DNA of 64,000 nt from Mobilitalea sibirica (GCF_015999265.1 NZ_JAEAGR010000003.1:248001-312000), one strand, 5' to 3'. Counted from the stretch's first letter, positions 8,556 through 17,990 are shown. Notes: generated by a model from the letters alone, not told the origin. A program made the numbers and translations.

Positions 8556-8942
8556 GTGAATAAGGAACCGGAAATTAGGAACACATATAAAATACATGAG
8601 AATGGTAAGGTTGGAGAAGTACAGATAGCAGATGAGGTTGTTGCAATCATTGCAGGTTTAGCAGCAACGGAGGTGAAAGGTGTATCTGCAACAAGCGGTA
8701 ACGTAACCAATGAACTTGCCGGAAAATTAGGTAAGAAGAACTTATCTAAGGGAGTGAAGGTTCTGGTAAGTCCGGATGCTGTATCAGTAGATATGGCCTT
8801 AACCTTAGAATACGGATATGGTATTCCTGAAACTGCAAAGCAAGTGCAAGAAAAGGTGAAGTTGGCGATAGAGAATATGACCGGTTTGCAGGTCAAAGAA
8901 GTTAACATCAGAATCGCAGGTGTTAATATCGTAAAAGAGTAA
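8556..8942 (+). CDS. Asp23/Gls24-family protein (YqhY-like)
   Basis: A 128-residue member of the Asp23/Gls24 envelope-stress family. The family signature runs from GEVQIADEVVAIIAGLAATEVKGV through VDMALTLEYGYGIPETAKQVQEKVK to IENMTGLQVKEVNIRIAGV. In Bacillus the homologue yqhY lies between the acetyl-CoA carboxylase genes and nusB and is linked to control of lipid synthesis. Here it also precedes nusB, but accB and accC are absent. It starts with GTG behind a perfect TAGGAGG and has its own promoter. Confidence 0.9.
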   Translation: MNKEPEIRNTYKIHENGKVGEVQIADEVVAIIAGLAATEVKGVSATSGNVTNELAGKLGKKNLSKGVKVLVSPDAVSVDMALTLEYGYGIPETAKQVQEKVKLAIENMTGLQVKEVNIRIAGVNIVKE

Positions 8943-8954
8943 ATACTTACTAAC

Positions 8955-8990
8955 AACCCTTAGATGAAAATTTAAGGGTTGTTTATTCGT
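8955..8990 (+). terminator. Terminator of the asp23-family gene
   Basis: A 9-bp stem CAACCCTTA/TAAGGGTTG (8955-8963 with 8974-8982) is followed by a short T-rich run. It starts 12 bp after the stop codon. Confidence 0.65.
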
Positions 8991-9049
8991 GTTTATAAAT
9001 AAAGGACTGAGATTTTAATGGTAGGATAAAATCAGTTTTACCTATAAAT

Positions 9050-9263
9050 ATGATCTGATATGATATTTACACCATGGCTTCGTATGACTCGTTGAAATTC
9101 ACTAATAACTTTTTCTGATGGTAAAGCAGGTTCTAAAAACGCAAACTCTTCGCTTCGCTCGTCAAACAGTGCGATTGTTAGATACTAAACCATCTTCAAA
9201 AGTAATAAGTGAATTTATCAACTCGTCATAAGGCGCCATGCTATAAATATCCTACCTGATCAT
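9050..9263. repeat. 214-bp imperfect palindromic element
   Basis: The left arm (about 9050-9135) and right arm (about 9180-9263) are imperfect reverse complements along almost their whole length. For example, ATGATCTGATATGATATTT on the left matches the complement of AAATATCCTACCTGATCAT on the right, and CATGGCTTCGTATGACTCG matches the complement of the right arm's ACTCGTCATAAGGCGCCATG. The core holds GCAAACTCTTCGC and CGCTCGTC. It carries no reading frame of note. It could be a MITE-like element or a large structured RNA. Confidence 0.75.
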
Positions 9264-9350
9264 AATATAATATTAAGCACTGATTTTATTATACTTTAGT
9301 TAAAAATTTCAGATAATGATAATAACCTGATGGGTTAGGAGGAGTTAACA

Positions 9351-9746
9351 TTGACAAGAAGAGAGATAAGGGAACACATATTTCTTATGCTGTTTCGCAA
9401 GGATTTTCATCAAAGCAGCGAATTAAAGGAACAAATGAATTATTATATATCGGAGTTACAAGAACCTACCGTATCGGAGTATGCTTACATGACAGATCGA
9501 TTACAGGCAGTTGTGGACAAGCTGGATGAAATTGATTCGACTTTGTCAGAAGCAGCCAGCGGTTGGAAGTTAAATCGAATGGGTAAGGTGGATTTGACAA
9601 TCTTAAGACTGGCCATCTTTGAAATGCGTTATGATGATGATATACCGGTAAAGGTAGCAATTAATGAAGCAGTCGAATTAGCTAAGAAATTCGGTGGAGA
9701 TGAGTCTCCCGGCTTTGTGAACGGAGTATTAGCAAAACTGGCATAA
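9351..9746 (+). CDS. nusB: Transcription antitermination factor NusB
   Basis: This 131-residue all-helical protein binds boxA RNA with NusE (S10) and supports antitermination in rRNA operons. It starts with TTG behind GGAGGAG. The family pattern is clear: RREIREHIFLMLFRKDF at the N-terminus, then WKLNRMGKVDLTILRLAIFEM, then PVKVAINEAVELAKKFGGDESPGFVNGVLAKL. It lies between the Asp23-family gene and xseA, the usual order in Firmicutes. Confidence 0.96.
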   Translation: MTRREIREHIFLMLFRKDFHQSSELKEQMNYYISELQEPTVSEYAYMTDRLQAVVDKLDEIDSTLSEAASGWKLNRMGKVDLTILRLAIFEMRYDDDIPVKVAINEAVELAKKFGGDESPGFVNGVLAKLA

Positions 9747-9831
9747 TATAATCGCGCAGTGTTAAGTGAAGTATAAGGAATTATAAAATCTAAGTTGTCG
9801 GACTCCTTTGTCATGTGCAATACTGAAAATA

Positions 9832-9840
9832 TGATATAAT
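9832..9840 (+). promoter_or_regulatory. Extended -10 promoter of xseA
   Basis: TGATATAAT at 9832-9840 is an extended -10 box (TG, one base, TATAAT). The -35 region is poor, as is usual for this class. A 6-bp hairpin ACTGCC/GGCAGT with a 5-nt loop lies downstream at 9875-9891, just before the xseA ribosome site. Confidence 0.55.
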
Positions 9841-9904
9841 TTCTCGCATAGTGATTAAAGTTATCAGTATAGGAACTGCCGTAACGGCAGTATGGAGGGT
9901 TAAT

Positions 9905-11122
9905 ATGAACCAAGCTTTAACGGTCACGGAGATTAACCAATATATAAAAAATATGTTTTTAAAGGATCGGGTCCTTAATCGTATCTACGTGAAAGGTGAG
10001 GTTTCAAACTGTAAATACCATACCTCCGGGCATATCTACTTTACCTTAAAGGATGCTCAGGGGCAATTAGCATGTGTAATGTTTGCCGGGCAGAGAAAAG
10101 GCCTTGCTTTTCGAATGGAGGAAGGACAGAGTGTTATTATCCTCGGAAGTATCAATGTGTATGAACGAGACGGTAAGTACCAGCTCTATGCCAGTGAAAT
10201 TCGCTTGGATGGATTAGGAATTTTATATGAGAAATTTGAAAAACTGAAGAAGGAACTTGCGGAGGAAGGTCTGTTTAACCAGGCTCATAAAAAGCCAATT
10301 CCTCTTTATCCCCAAAAAGTTGGTATTGTAACTGCTTCCACCGGAGCAGCTATTCAGGATATTATTAATATCTCGAAGAGAAGAAATCCCTATGTACAGT
10401 TGATTTTATATCCGGCGCTGGTACAGGGAGCCGGGGCGGCCCAGAGTGTAGTGAAAGGTATCAATGTTTTGGACAAGCTGGGGGTTGACACTATCATCAT
10501 TGGACGGGGCGGAGGTTCTATTGAGGATCTATGGGCCTTTAATGAAGAGATTGTAGCCAGAGCGGTCTATTCCTGTAAGACACCTATTATATCAGCAGTA
10601 GGACACGAAACAGATATTACAATCTCCGATTATGTTGCCGATCTTCGGGCGCCGACACCTTCGGCGGCGGCAGAACTGGCGGTCAATGATTATATGGCTT
10701 ATCTTACGATGTTGCGGGATTATCAACGGAATATTACGAAGGCTTTAGGGCAGAAGATCACTTTGAACCAATCGAAATTGAAGGAATTTAAACTAAGGCT
10801 TTATTATGCAAGCCCCGCTTATCAGATTAAGCAGAAGAGACAGTTTATGATGGATATAGAGCAAAAGCTGCAAAACGGGATGAACCGTCGACTGCGGGAC
10901 AGCAGGCACAGATTAGAATTATTCATTGCAAAGCTGGAGGGCTTATCTCCGTTGTCAAAGCTTAGTAAGGGTTATGCATTGGTAGTTGGAGAAGATAATA
11001 AGCCGATACATAGCATAGGTAAAGTTTCAAAAAGCCAACTGCTGACCATATCATTATTAGACGGGGATATTTTAACAAGGGTTGAGGAAACGAAAGCAAT
11101 CGAAAGAGATAAAGGAGAATAA
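9905..11122 (+). CDS. xseA: Exodeoxyribonuclease VII large subunit
   Basis: The 405-residue subunit carries the catalytic core of the single-strand exonuclease that works with XseB. An N-terminal OB-fold (about 5-100: VTEINQYIKNMF, RVLNRIYVKGEVSN) is followed by the nuclease domain, with VGIVTASTGAAIQDI, IIGRGGGSIEDLWAFNEE and ISAVGHETDITISDYVADLRAPTPSAAAE. A helical C-terminal part ends with SPLSKLSKGYALV. The ATG at 9905 has GGAGGG in front, so the in-frame GTG at 9851 is unlikely. xseB follows after two bases. Confidence 0.96.
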   Translation: MNQALTVTEINQYIKNMFLKDRVLNRIYVKGEVSNCKYHTSGHIYFTLKDAQGQLACVMFAGQRKGLAFRMEEGQSVIILGSINVYERDGKYQLYASEIRLDGLGILYEKFEKLKKELAEEGLFNQAHKKPIPLYPQKVGIVTASTGAAIQDIINISKRRNPYVQLILYPALVQGAGAAQSVVKGINVLDKLGVDTIIIGRGGGSIEDLWAFNEEIVARAVYSCKTPIISAVGHETDITISDYVADLRAPTPSAAAELAVNDYMAYLTMLRDYQRNITKALGQKITLNQSKLKEFKLRLYYASPAYQIKQKRQFMMDIEQKLQNGMNRRLRDSRHRLELFIAKLEGLSPLSKLSKGYALVVGEDNKPIHSIGKVSKSQLLTISLLDGDILTRVEETKAIERDKGE

Positions 11123-11124
11123 TT

Positions 11125-11334
11125 ATGGCTGAGAAAGAGTTCAAATTAGAGGAAGCATTTGAAAAACTAAATCAGATCACCGTGGAACTGGAAAAGCCGG
11201 ATATTAGCTTGGAGGATTCCTTTTCCTTATACCAGGAAGGAATGAAGCTATTAAAAGCCTGTAATGATTCCATAGATAAGGTAGAGAAGGAACTGATTAT
11301 ATTAAGCGATAACGGAGAAGCCAATGAGTTTTGA
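11125..11334 (+). CDS. xseB: Exodeoxyribonuclease VII small subunit
   Basis: This 69-residue coiled subunit binds XseA. The pattern FKLEEAFEKLNQITVELEKPDISLEDSFSLYQEGMKLLKACND is typical of the family. It starts two bases after xseA and its end overlaps the ispA start by 11 bp, indicating tight translational coupling. Confidence 0.95.
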   Translation: MAEKEFKLEEAFEKLNQITVELEKPDISLEDSFSLYQEGMKLLKACNDSIDKVEKELIILSDNGEANEF

Positions 11335-12244
11335 TAATGAAAAAAGTAGTCGGGTAACAGCAATAGAAACGATGATTAAAAACTATATACCGAAAGAAGA
11401 AGGGTATCAAAAAACAGTATTTGAAGCCATGAATTACAGCCTTATGGCCGGAGGAAAACGGCTCAGGCCGATGCTGATGGAGGAGACCTTTCTGCTTTTT
11501 GATGGTAAAGACAGAGATTTTTTGGATCCATTTATGGCTGCGATTGAGATGATTCACACCTATAGTCTGGTCCACGATGATTTGCCGGCAATGGATAATG
11601 ATGAGTATCGAAGAGGCAGAAAGACAACCCATGTGGTATATGGAGAAGCAATGGCCATCCTGGCAGGAGATGGTCTGCTTAATTATGCCTTCGAAACGGC
11701 GGCGAAAGCATTTGATGCAATATCTGACACCGATAGTGAGAATGAACAACTAATACAGTATAAACGGGTAGCTAAGGCAATGAAAATCCTGTCACAAAAA
11801 GCAGGCATCTACGGAATGATTGGCGGTCAGGTGGTTGACGTGGAAGAATATGACGGTATTATTGATAGGGATCGTTTGGATTTTATATATCAACTGAAAA
11901 CTGCAGCTCTAGTGGAGGCTTCTATGATGATTGGTGCAGTCCTCGCAGGAGCTACAGAGACAGAAGTAGGGCAAATCGAGAAAATTGCAGGAGGCATCGG
12001 TCTGGCATTCCAGATTAAAGATGATATTCTTGATGTAACAAGTACAGAAGAAGTTTTAGGAAAACCTATTCACAGCGATGAGAAGAACCAAAAGACAACC
12101 TATGTATCCATTATGGGGATTAATGAAGCTGAAAAAGAGGTGGTTAAGATATCTGAGGAGGCGGTTCGTATCTATGATGCACTTCCATATCAGAATGAAT
12201 ACCTGAGGGCCTTAATCCTACAGCTAATTTACAGGGAAAAGTAA
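11324..12244 (+). CDS. ispA: Farnesyl/geranyl diphosphate synthase
   Basis: The 306-residue prenyltransferase condenses isopentenyl diphosphate with allylic diphosphates to give geranyl and farnesyl diphosphate. GGKRLRPMLM is the substrate-binding region. The first aspartate-rich motif is HDDLPAMDNDEYRRGRKTTH and the second is AFQIKDDILDVTSTEEVLGK. The residues before the first aspartate motif fit a short-chain producer. It belongs to the xseA-xseB-ispA-dxs set; dxs, next downstream, supplies the same pathway. Confidence 0.93.
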   Translation: MSFDNEKSSRVTAIETMIKNYIPKEEGYQKTVFEAMNYSLMAGGKRLRPMLMEETFLLFDGKDRDFLDPFMAAIEMIHTYSLVHDDLPAMDNDEYRRGRKTTHVVYGEAMAILAGDGLLNYAFETAAKAFDAISDTDSENEQLIQYKRVAKAMKILSQKAGIYGMIGGQVVDVEEYDGIIDRDRLDFIYQLKTAALVEASMMIGAVLAGATETEVGQIEKIAGGIGLAFQIKDDILDVTSTEEVLGKPIHSDEKNQKTTYVSIMGINEAEKEVVKISEEAVRIYDALPYQNEYLRALILQLIYREK

Positions 12245-12613
12245 AATATGATAATTATGCATATGCTAACGCAGGGAATTAGGATGTGTTTTTCTATAGA
12301 CGCAATTGATTAAGTCAAGACAGCGATATTATGCTAGAGATATAATCCTGTATGATTATAAGAGAGATTATAACATAAGTAAATAAGATGTATTATGATA
12401 GATAAAGTATGTTAAAGATATTTTTAGAGATATTGATGATTGAACAGATAATTATGAATTATGATATACAAAACATTTGATTTTGATTATATAAATAACA
12501 TTTCCTGTATTAACCGATTATATATCATTACAGACTATTAGAGATTATGATGAAAGATAAGAAAGAAATATGATTTTGTAACTATCATATCAATTATGAA
12601 AGAGGTGGATCGA
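12245..12613 (+). other. Intergenic region ispA-dxs
   Basis: About 370 bp of very AT-rich DNA. I found no reading frame, no strong hairpin and no confident promoter, though dxs probably has one here because of the long gap. It contains many direct AT-rich motifs of the TATGATTATA type that I could not interpret. Confidence 0.5.
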
Positions 12614-14488
12614 TTGCCGAAATTATTGGATTATATTAATCAGGCAAATGACATAAAGAAAATCAGAATGCAAGATTATCCCAAGTTAGCGGAGGAAATC
12701 CGGAGCTTTTTGATTTCGCACATAAGTAAAACAGGAGGACATCTGGCCTCCAATCTGGGTGTGGTGGAGTTGTCCATGGCACTTCATCTTTTTCTTAGTT
12801 TTCCTAAGGACAAGATAATCTGGGATGTTGGTCATCAGGCTTATACTCATAAGCTGTTGACCGGAAGAAAGGAAATGTTTGCAACGTTACGGCAACTGGA
12901 CGGATTGAGCGGCTTTCCCAAATGTGAGGAAAGTAATTGTGATTCCTTTGATACCGGCCATAGCTCCACGGCTATATCAGCAGCTCTTGGACTGGTAAAA
13001 GCCAGAGAGTTAAACAATGAAAATCATAAGGTGGTGGCGGTCTTAGGAGACGGAGCCCTGACCGGAGGCATGGCATTTGAAGCTCTTAACAATGCCGGTA
13101 GATTAAAATCTAACATGATGATTGTATTAAATGACAACAACATGTCTATCTCTGAGAATGTAGGCGGTTTGGCTAATTATCTTGCTAAGCTGCGTACCAA
13201 TAATAAGTATACCGGTTTTAAGGAGAATTTAGAGAATACTCTGACGCAGATGCCGGGTATTGGTAAGACCGTTGTAGATAAACTAAAACGTTCAAAGGAT
13301 GCAATTAAATATTTTATGCTTCCCAGTATGTTCTTTGAAGATATGGGACTTACGTATATCGGGCCGATTGACGGACATAACATAAATCACATGATTACTG
13401 CATTTCGGGCAGCTGCGAAAGTACAAAAAGCAGTGGTAGTTCATGTTATAACCAAGAAGGGCAAGGGATATCCTCTGGCCGAGAAATATCCCAGCAAGTT
13501 TCACGGGGTAGATGCCTTTGATGTAACCAGTGGAAAAGCGGTAAAAGAAGAAAAAGGAATATCCTATACCAAGGTATTTTCCGATGCTCTGGTACGCATT
13601 GCAGAAAAAAATGATAAGGTAGTAGCCATAACCGCTGCAATGCCTTACGGAACCGGATTAAGTGATTTTAAGAAACGATTCCCAAGTAGATTCTTTGATG
13701 TGGGAATTGCAGAACAACATGCGGTAACCTACGCGGCGGGTCTCGCCATGGGTGGCTTCAAACCTGTAGTAGCTATATATTCGACATTTTTACAAAGGGC
13801 ATATGACCAGATCATACATGATGTATGCATCAATAATCTACCGGTGGTATTTATGATAGACCGTGCAGGCGTGACCGGAAGGGATGGGAAGACCCATCAG
13901 GGAATTTTTGATTTATCCTATCTATCCCATATACCTAACCTTGTGGTATTGGCTCCGAAGAATAAGTTAGAGCTGGAAGAGATGCTATCCTATTCTATAT
14001 CCTATAACGGGCCAATTGCTATACGCTATCCTAAGGGTGAGGCATATCTGGGATTAGATGAATACCAAGCCCCTATAGAGTATGGTCAAAGTGAGATTAT
14101 AAAGGAAGAGGCTGAAATTGCGTTATTGGCAGTCGGAAGTATGGTGAAAACAGCAGAGAAAGTAAAAAATGGGCTGAAGCAGATGGGAAAGAAGGCATCG
14201 CTAATTAATGTAAGATTTATCTCCCCGTTGGATACGAAGCTTCTTGACAGATTATCAGAAAATCATAGCATATTTATTACCATAGAGGAAAATGTGAGAA
14301 GCGGAGGCTACGGACAGAAGGTATCCGACTATTTACATGAAATGAATCGACCCAATAGCAGGCACATTAATATTTCAATTCCTGATATGTATATTGAGCA
14401 TGGTGGAGTGAGTGAGCTTCATAAAAGGATTGGTTTGGATGCAGACAGTATCCTTGAGCGAATAAAATATTTATTAAATGAGAGCTAG
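12614..14488 (+). CDS. dxs: 1-deoxy-D-xylulose-5-phosphate synthase
   Basis: The 624-residue thiamine-diphosphate enzyme joins pyruvate and glyceraldehyde-3-phosphate to give DXP, the entry step of the MEP isoprenoid pathway. It shows GGHLASNLGVVELSMALH, the ThDP/Mg motif GDGALTGGMAFEALNNAG followed by NDNNMSIS, and DVGIAEQHAVTYAAGLA. VTGRDGKTHQGIFDLSYL is the usual C-terminal-half signature. AGAGGTGG is well spaced for the TTG at 12614, giving MPKLLDYIN, a normal start for the family. The upstream ATG at 12596 lacks a ribosome site. Confidence 0.95.
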   Translation: MPKLLDYINQANDIKKIRMQDYPKLAEEIRSFLISHISKTGGHLASNLGVVELSMALHLFLSFPKDKIIWDVGHQAYTHKLLTGRKEMFATLRQLDGLSGFPKCEESNCDSFDTGHSSTAISAALGLVKARELNNENHKVVAVLGDGALTGGMAFEALNNAGRLKSNMMIVLNDNNMSISENVGGLANYLAKLRTNNKYTGFKENLENTLTQMPGIGKTVVDKLKRSKDAIKYFMLPSMFFEDMGLTYIGPIDGHNINHMITAFRAAAKVQKAVVVHVITKKGKGYPLAEKYPSKFHGVDAFDVTSGKAVKEEKGISYTKVFSDALVRIAEKNDKVVAITAAMPYGTGLSDFKKRFPSRFFDVGIAEQHAVTYAAGLAMGGFKPVVAIYSTFLQRAYDQIIHDVCINNLPVVFMIDRAGVTGRDGKTHQGIFDLSYLSHIPNLVVLAPKNKLELEEMLSYSISYNGPIAIRYPKGEAYLGLDEYQAPIEYGQSEIIKEEAEIALLAVGSMVKTAEKVKNGLKQMGKKASLINVRFISPLDTKLLDRLSENHSIFITIEENVRSGGYGQKVSDYLHEMNRPNSRHINISIPDMYIEHGGVSELHKRIGLDADSILERIKYLLNES

Positions 14489-14613
14489 TGTGGAAGAAAT
14501 CATCCTCACATAACCAAAAAATTATTCTTAGGAAGATAGATATGAAGTACGCACTGTATTCATCTCACGGTAGAAACCGCTATGATATGGTGGTATGGAG
14601 GTAAATAATAAAC

Positions 14614-15453
14614 ATGAAAGAAAGATTGGATGTCTTATTGGTAAAACGTAATCTGGCCGAATCCAGGGAAAAGGCAAAAGCCATCATCATGTCCGGTAAT
14701 GTATTCGTAGACGGCCAACGGGAGGACAAGGCGGGAAGTACTTTTCCCGAGGAAGTTCAAATCGATGTTAAGGGAAACCCATTAAAATATGTCAGCCGGG
14801 GCGGGTTAAAATTGGAGAAAGCCATTGAGGAGTACGGTATTATACTAAAGGATAGGATCTGTATGGATGTCGGTTCCTCCACTGGGGGCTTTACGGACTG
14901 CATGCTGCAAAACGGTGCTAAGTTAGTGTATGCAGTGGATGTAGGTACGAATCAGTTGGCATGGAAGCTGCGTCAGGATGAGCGGGTGATCTCCATGGAG
15001 AAGACGAATGTTAGGTATCTGACACCGGATCAGATAAAAGATCCGATCTCCTTCGCTTCCATTGATGTATCCTTTATTTCTCTGACTAAAGTTCTTCAAC
15101 CAGTGAGGGAACTTTTGGCCGATGATGGGGAAATCGTATGTCTTATTAAACCTCAGTTTGAAGCAGGCAGAGAAAAGGTTGGTAAAAAAGGTGTGGTGAG
15201 AGATCCGAAGGTACATCAGGAGGTAATAGAGCATGTGGTTTCCTATGTTATTTCCATCGGGTTTGATTGTAAAGATTTGAATTATTCACCGATTAAAGGA
15301 CCGGAAGGAAATATTGAATATTTATTATATCTGAAGAAGTTAAAAATTGATGACACGACCGAAAGTCCAATTAGGGGACAGGCAATTACACAGAGGATGA
15401 TACAAAAAACCGTGGACGATGCTCATGGAAGCTTATCGGCATCAGAGGAGTAG
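14614..15453 (+). CDS. tlyA: TlyA-family rRNA 2'-O-methyltransferase
   Basis: The 279-residue protein joins an N-terminal S4 RNA-binding domain (about 1-65: RLDVLLVKRNLAESREKAKAIIMSGNVFVDG) to an FtsJ-like SAM methyltransferase domain. The SAM motif is MDVGSSTGGFTDCMLQNGA; CLIKPQFEAGREKVGKKGVVRD is also typical. TlyA proteins methylate ribose positions in 16S and 23S rRNA and some are hemolysin-like. It follows dxs and precedes nadK and argR, the standard order. Confidence 0.93.
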   Translation: MKERLDVLLVKRNLAESREKAKAIIMSGNVFVDGQREDKAGSTFPEEVQIDVKGNPLKYVSRGGLKLEKAIEEYGIILKDRICMDVGSSTGGFTDCMLQNGAKLVYAVDVGTNQLAWKLRQDERVISMEKTNVRYLTPDQIKDPISFASIDVSFISLTKVLQPVRELLADDGEIVCLIKPQFEAGREKVGKKGVVRDPKVHQEVIEHVVSYVISIGFDCKDLNYSPIKGPEGNIEYLLYLKKLKIDDTTESPIRGQAITQRMIQKTVDDAHGSLSASEE

Positions 15454-15660
15454 TAAGAAACATTTTATAAGACAGATGAAACATTGCAAGAGTTTATATT
15501 TAAGGAATGTTTAAAAATGCTTGTGACTATTACGCATAAATATTCCGAAAATTTATAATTTAAACATAAATTCATTGAAAGTACCTTGAAATTTATGGAA
15601 TTCTATGATAGACTTTTTTCGTTAGTGTAATGGGCGAAAACTGCTTAAGGAGTATGAAAT

Positions 15661-16530
15661 ATGGATCGGTTTTTAATTATAACCAATAAAGAAAAAGACA
15701 AAGATAATATTGTCACGAATAAAATTGCAGGTTATATTAGGAAAGCCGGAAAACAGGTATTATTATCTAGAGTATCTGCTTATCATAAGGATCTGAACGA
15801 AACGATGCTTGCGGATAAACCGGATTGTGCCATAGTCCTTGGAGGGGATGGTACCATTATACAGACCGCCAACGATTTGATGACCTATGATATTCCGATT
15901 TTGGGTGTCAATCTGGGAACCTTGGGATTTTTGGCTGAGATTGAAGAAAATCATGTCATGGATGCATTGGATAGATTATTTATCGATGATTACCGTATGG
16001 AAAGCAGACTGATGATACAAGGCAATATACATTACAGTCAGCAGCATACCGGTAGATACGAGAATACAACCGGATATTCACTGAATGATATCGTTATCAC
16101 AAGAAAAGGGTTTTCAAGGATTATCAGTCTTGGAATCTATGTGAATGAAGAACTGGTGGATAATTTTCAAGGAGATGGAGTCATTATATCCACACCTACG
16201 GGTTCCACAGCATATAATCTGTCTGCGGGAGGACCGATTATCATCCCCAGATCAAGTGTCATGGTAATTACTCCAATATGTCCGCATTCCCTAAGCCCAA
16301 GAAGTATTGTAGTACCTGCTGAGGATACCGTTAAGGTGGTTGTCGGCAAGAGTAAAAAAACACAGGAAGCAGAAGCTACCGTTACCTTCGATGGGAATCA
16401 GGTGTATGAATTGGGAACGGATGATATTATTACGATTAATAAATCGCAGTATGATACAAAACTGATAAAATTAAATCAGACCGGTATTTATGAAATACTG
16501 CGTTCAAAGTTAAGTAATAACGGAGATTAA
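15661..16530 (+). CDS. nadK: NAD kinase
   Basis: The 289-residue enzyme phosphorylates NAD to NADP. The GGDG motif is in IVLGGDGTIIQTA, followed by NLGTLGFLAEIE. The second conserved region is GDGVIISTPTGSTAYNLSAGGPII, and CPHSLSPRSIVVPAEDTV is typical of the C-terminal part. AAGGAGT precedes the ATG. The 207-bp gap after tlyA is AT-rich without clear features. argR follows after 37 bp. Confidence 0.95.
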   Translation: MDRFLIITNKEKDKDNIVTNKIAGYIRKAGKQVLLSRVSAYHKDLNETMLADKPDCAIVLGGDGTIIQTANDLMTYDIPILGVNLGTLGFLAEIEENHVMDALDRLFIDDYRMESRLMIQGNIHYSQQHTGRYENTTGYSLNDIVITRKGFSRIISLGIYVNEELVDNFQGDGVIISTPTGSTAYNLSAGGPIIIPRSSVMVITPICPHSLSPRSIVVPAEDTVKVVVGKSKKTQEAEATVTFDGNQVYELGTDDIITINKSQYDTKLIKLNQTGIYEILRSKLSNNGD

Positions 16531-16567
16531 CATATATTATAAAATAGAAAGGCACTGGTGTAATCGT

Positions 16568-17026
16568 ATGAAGATAAGCAGGCAAAGTAAGATTATTGAG
16601 TTAATCAATAAATATGATATCGAAACACAGGAAGAATTAGCAGAACGTTTAATGCAGGATGGGTATAACGTAACACAGGCGACGGTATCCAGGGATATCA
16701 GAGAACTGAAGCTGACTAAGGTTGCAGTGGATGGCGGAAGACAAAAGTACATTGTACTTCAAAAGACAGAACCGGGCATGAGCGAAAAGTACACTCGGGT
16801 ACTTAGAGATGCTTTTATCTCTATGGATATGGCGCAGAATATATTAGTGATTAAGACGGTTTCCGGTATGGCTATGGCGGTTGCTGCAGCTTTAGATGCA
16901 CTGCAGATGAACAGTATTGTGGGTTGTATTGCCGGTGACGATACCATTATGTGTGCTATTCGTACGACAGAAGACACCATCTCAGTCATGGAAAAACTGA
17001 GTAAAATTATCAATAGTACGGAGTAG
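16568..17026 (+). CDS. argR: Arginine repressor ArgR/AhrC
   Basis: This 152-residue regulator represses arginine synthesis and activates its breakdown when arginine is bound. The winged-helix DNA-binding domain (1-70) includes ETQEELAERL and QATVSRDIRELKLTKV. The C-terminal hexamerisation and arginine-binding domain ends with GCIAGDDTIMCAIRT, the usual GDD core. In many Firmicutes recN follows directly; here yebC follows and recN is 35 kb away. Confidence 0.95.
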   Translation: MKISRQSKIIELINKYDIETQEELAERLMQDGYNVTQATVSRDIRELKLTKVAVDGGRQKYIVLQKTEPGMSEKYTRVLRDAFISMDMAQNILVIKTVSGMAMAVAAALDALQMNSIVGCIAGDDTIMCAIRTTEDTISVMEKLSKIINSTE

Positions 17027-17180
17027 AGTTATAAAAACAACGTATATTAATCTGAGATATTTTATTTGGTTATGTTTGACAGTACACTATTTACCCCCCT
17101 TGAAAATATATTATATAATATATAATCGATTTAAATATATATTAAATAAATTAACATCAATAAGTGATGATAGCTTTATC

Positions 17181-17209
17181 TTGCTTATCGATCAATACGG
17201 TGTTAAAAT
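17181..17209 (+). promoter_or_regulatory. Sigma-A-type promoter of yebC
   Basis: TTGCTT at 17181-17186 and TAAAAT at 17204-17209 are 17 bp apart, about 50 bp before the yebC start. The 150 bp upstream are AT-rich with short palindromic TATATTA runs. Confidence 0.55.
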
Positions 17210-17261
17210 AGGAAAGGTTATAATGCCTTTCATTAATACATAAAAGCTTAGGAGAATTAGT

Positions 17262-17990
17262 ATGTCAGGACATTCAAAATTTGCGAATATTAAACATAAG
17301 AAAGAAAGAAACGATGCAACAAAGGGTAAGATATTTACGAAACTGGGTCGTGAGATAGCAGTTGCTGTGAAAGAAGGCGGACCCGATCCTAACGTGAACA
17401 GCCGATTAAAGGATGTAATTGCTAAGGCAAAATCTAATAACATGCCCAATGATACCATAGAAAGAAGTATTAAAAAAGCGGCCGGAGATGCCAATTCAGT
17501 GGATTACGAGGCGGTAACCTATGAGGGCTATGGCCCGAACGGTATTGCTATTATTGTGGAAGGTTTAACAGACAACAAGAACAGAACAGCAGCCAATGTG
17601 CGTAATGCATTTACCAAGGGTAACGGTAATGTAGGTACGAATGGATGTGTTTCCTTTCTGTTTGACCGAAAGGGACAGATTATCATAGATAAAGAAGAGT
17701 GTGAGATGAAGGCCGATGATCTGATGCTGTTGGCACTTGATGCAGGGGCGGAGGATTTTAAGGAAGAGGAAGACAGCTTTGAGATATTTACAGATCCGGA
17801 TGCCTTCAGCGAAGTAAGAGAAAACCTTGAAAAAGAAGGTATCCCTATGGCACAGGCCGATGTAACCATGATACCACAAACCTGGGTTGAGCTTAAGTCC
17901 GACCAGGATATTAAGAGTATGCAGAAGATCCTTGACTTACTGGATGAGGATGATGATGTGCAGGAAGTATATCATAACTGGGATGAGTAA
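17262..17990 (+). CDS. yebC: YebC/PmpR-family regulator or translation factor
   Basis: A 242-residue TACO1-like protein. The N-terminal GHSKFANIKHKKERNDATKGKIFTKLGREI is the family hallmark, and NNMPNDTIERSIKKAAG and YEGYGPNGIAIIVE follow. Family members have been described as transcription regulators and, more recently, as factors that help ribosomes through proline stretches. It is the first gene of the interposed segment after argR and has its own promoter. Confidence 0.92.
   Translation: MSGHSKFANIKHKKERNDATKGKIFTKLGREIAVAVKEGGPDPNVNSRLKDVIAKAKSNNMPNDTIERSIKKAAGDANSVDYEAVTYEGYGPNGIAIIVEGLTDNKNRTAANVRNAFTKGNGNVGTNGCVSFLFDRKGQIIIDKEECEMKADDLMLLALDAGAEDFKEEEDSFEIFTDPDAFSEVRENLEKEGIPMAQADVTMIPQTWVELKSDQDIKSMQKILDLLDEDDDVQEVYHNWDE

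Noticed and set aside
8540-8956. 138-residue minus-strand frame opposite the Asp23-family gene
   Set aside because: The plus-strand gene has promoter, ribosome site and family motifs; the opposite frame has none.
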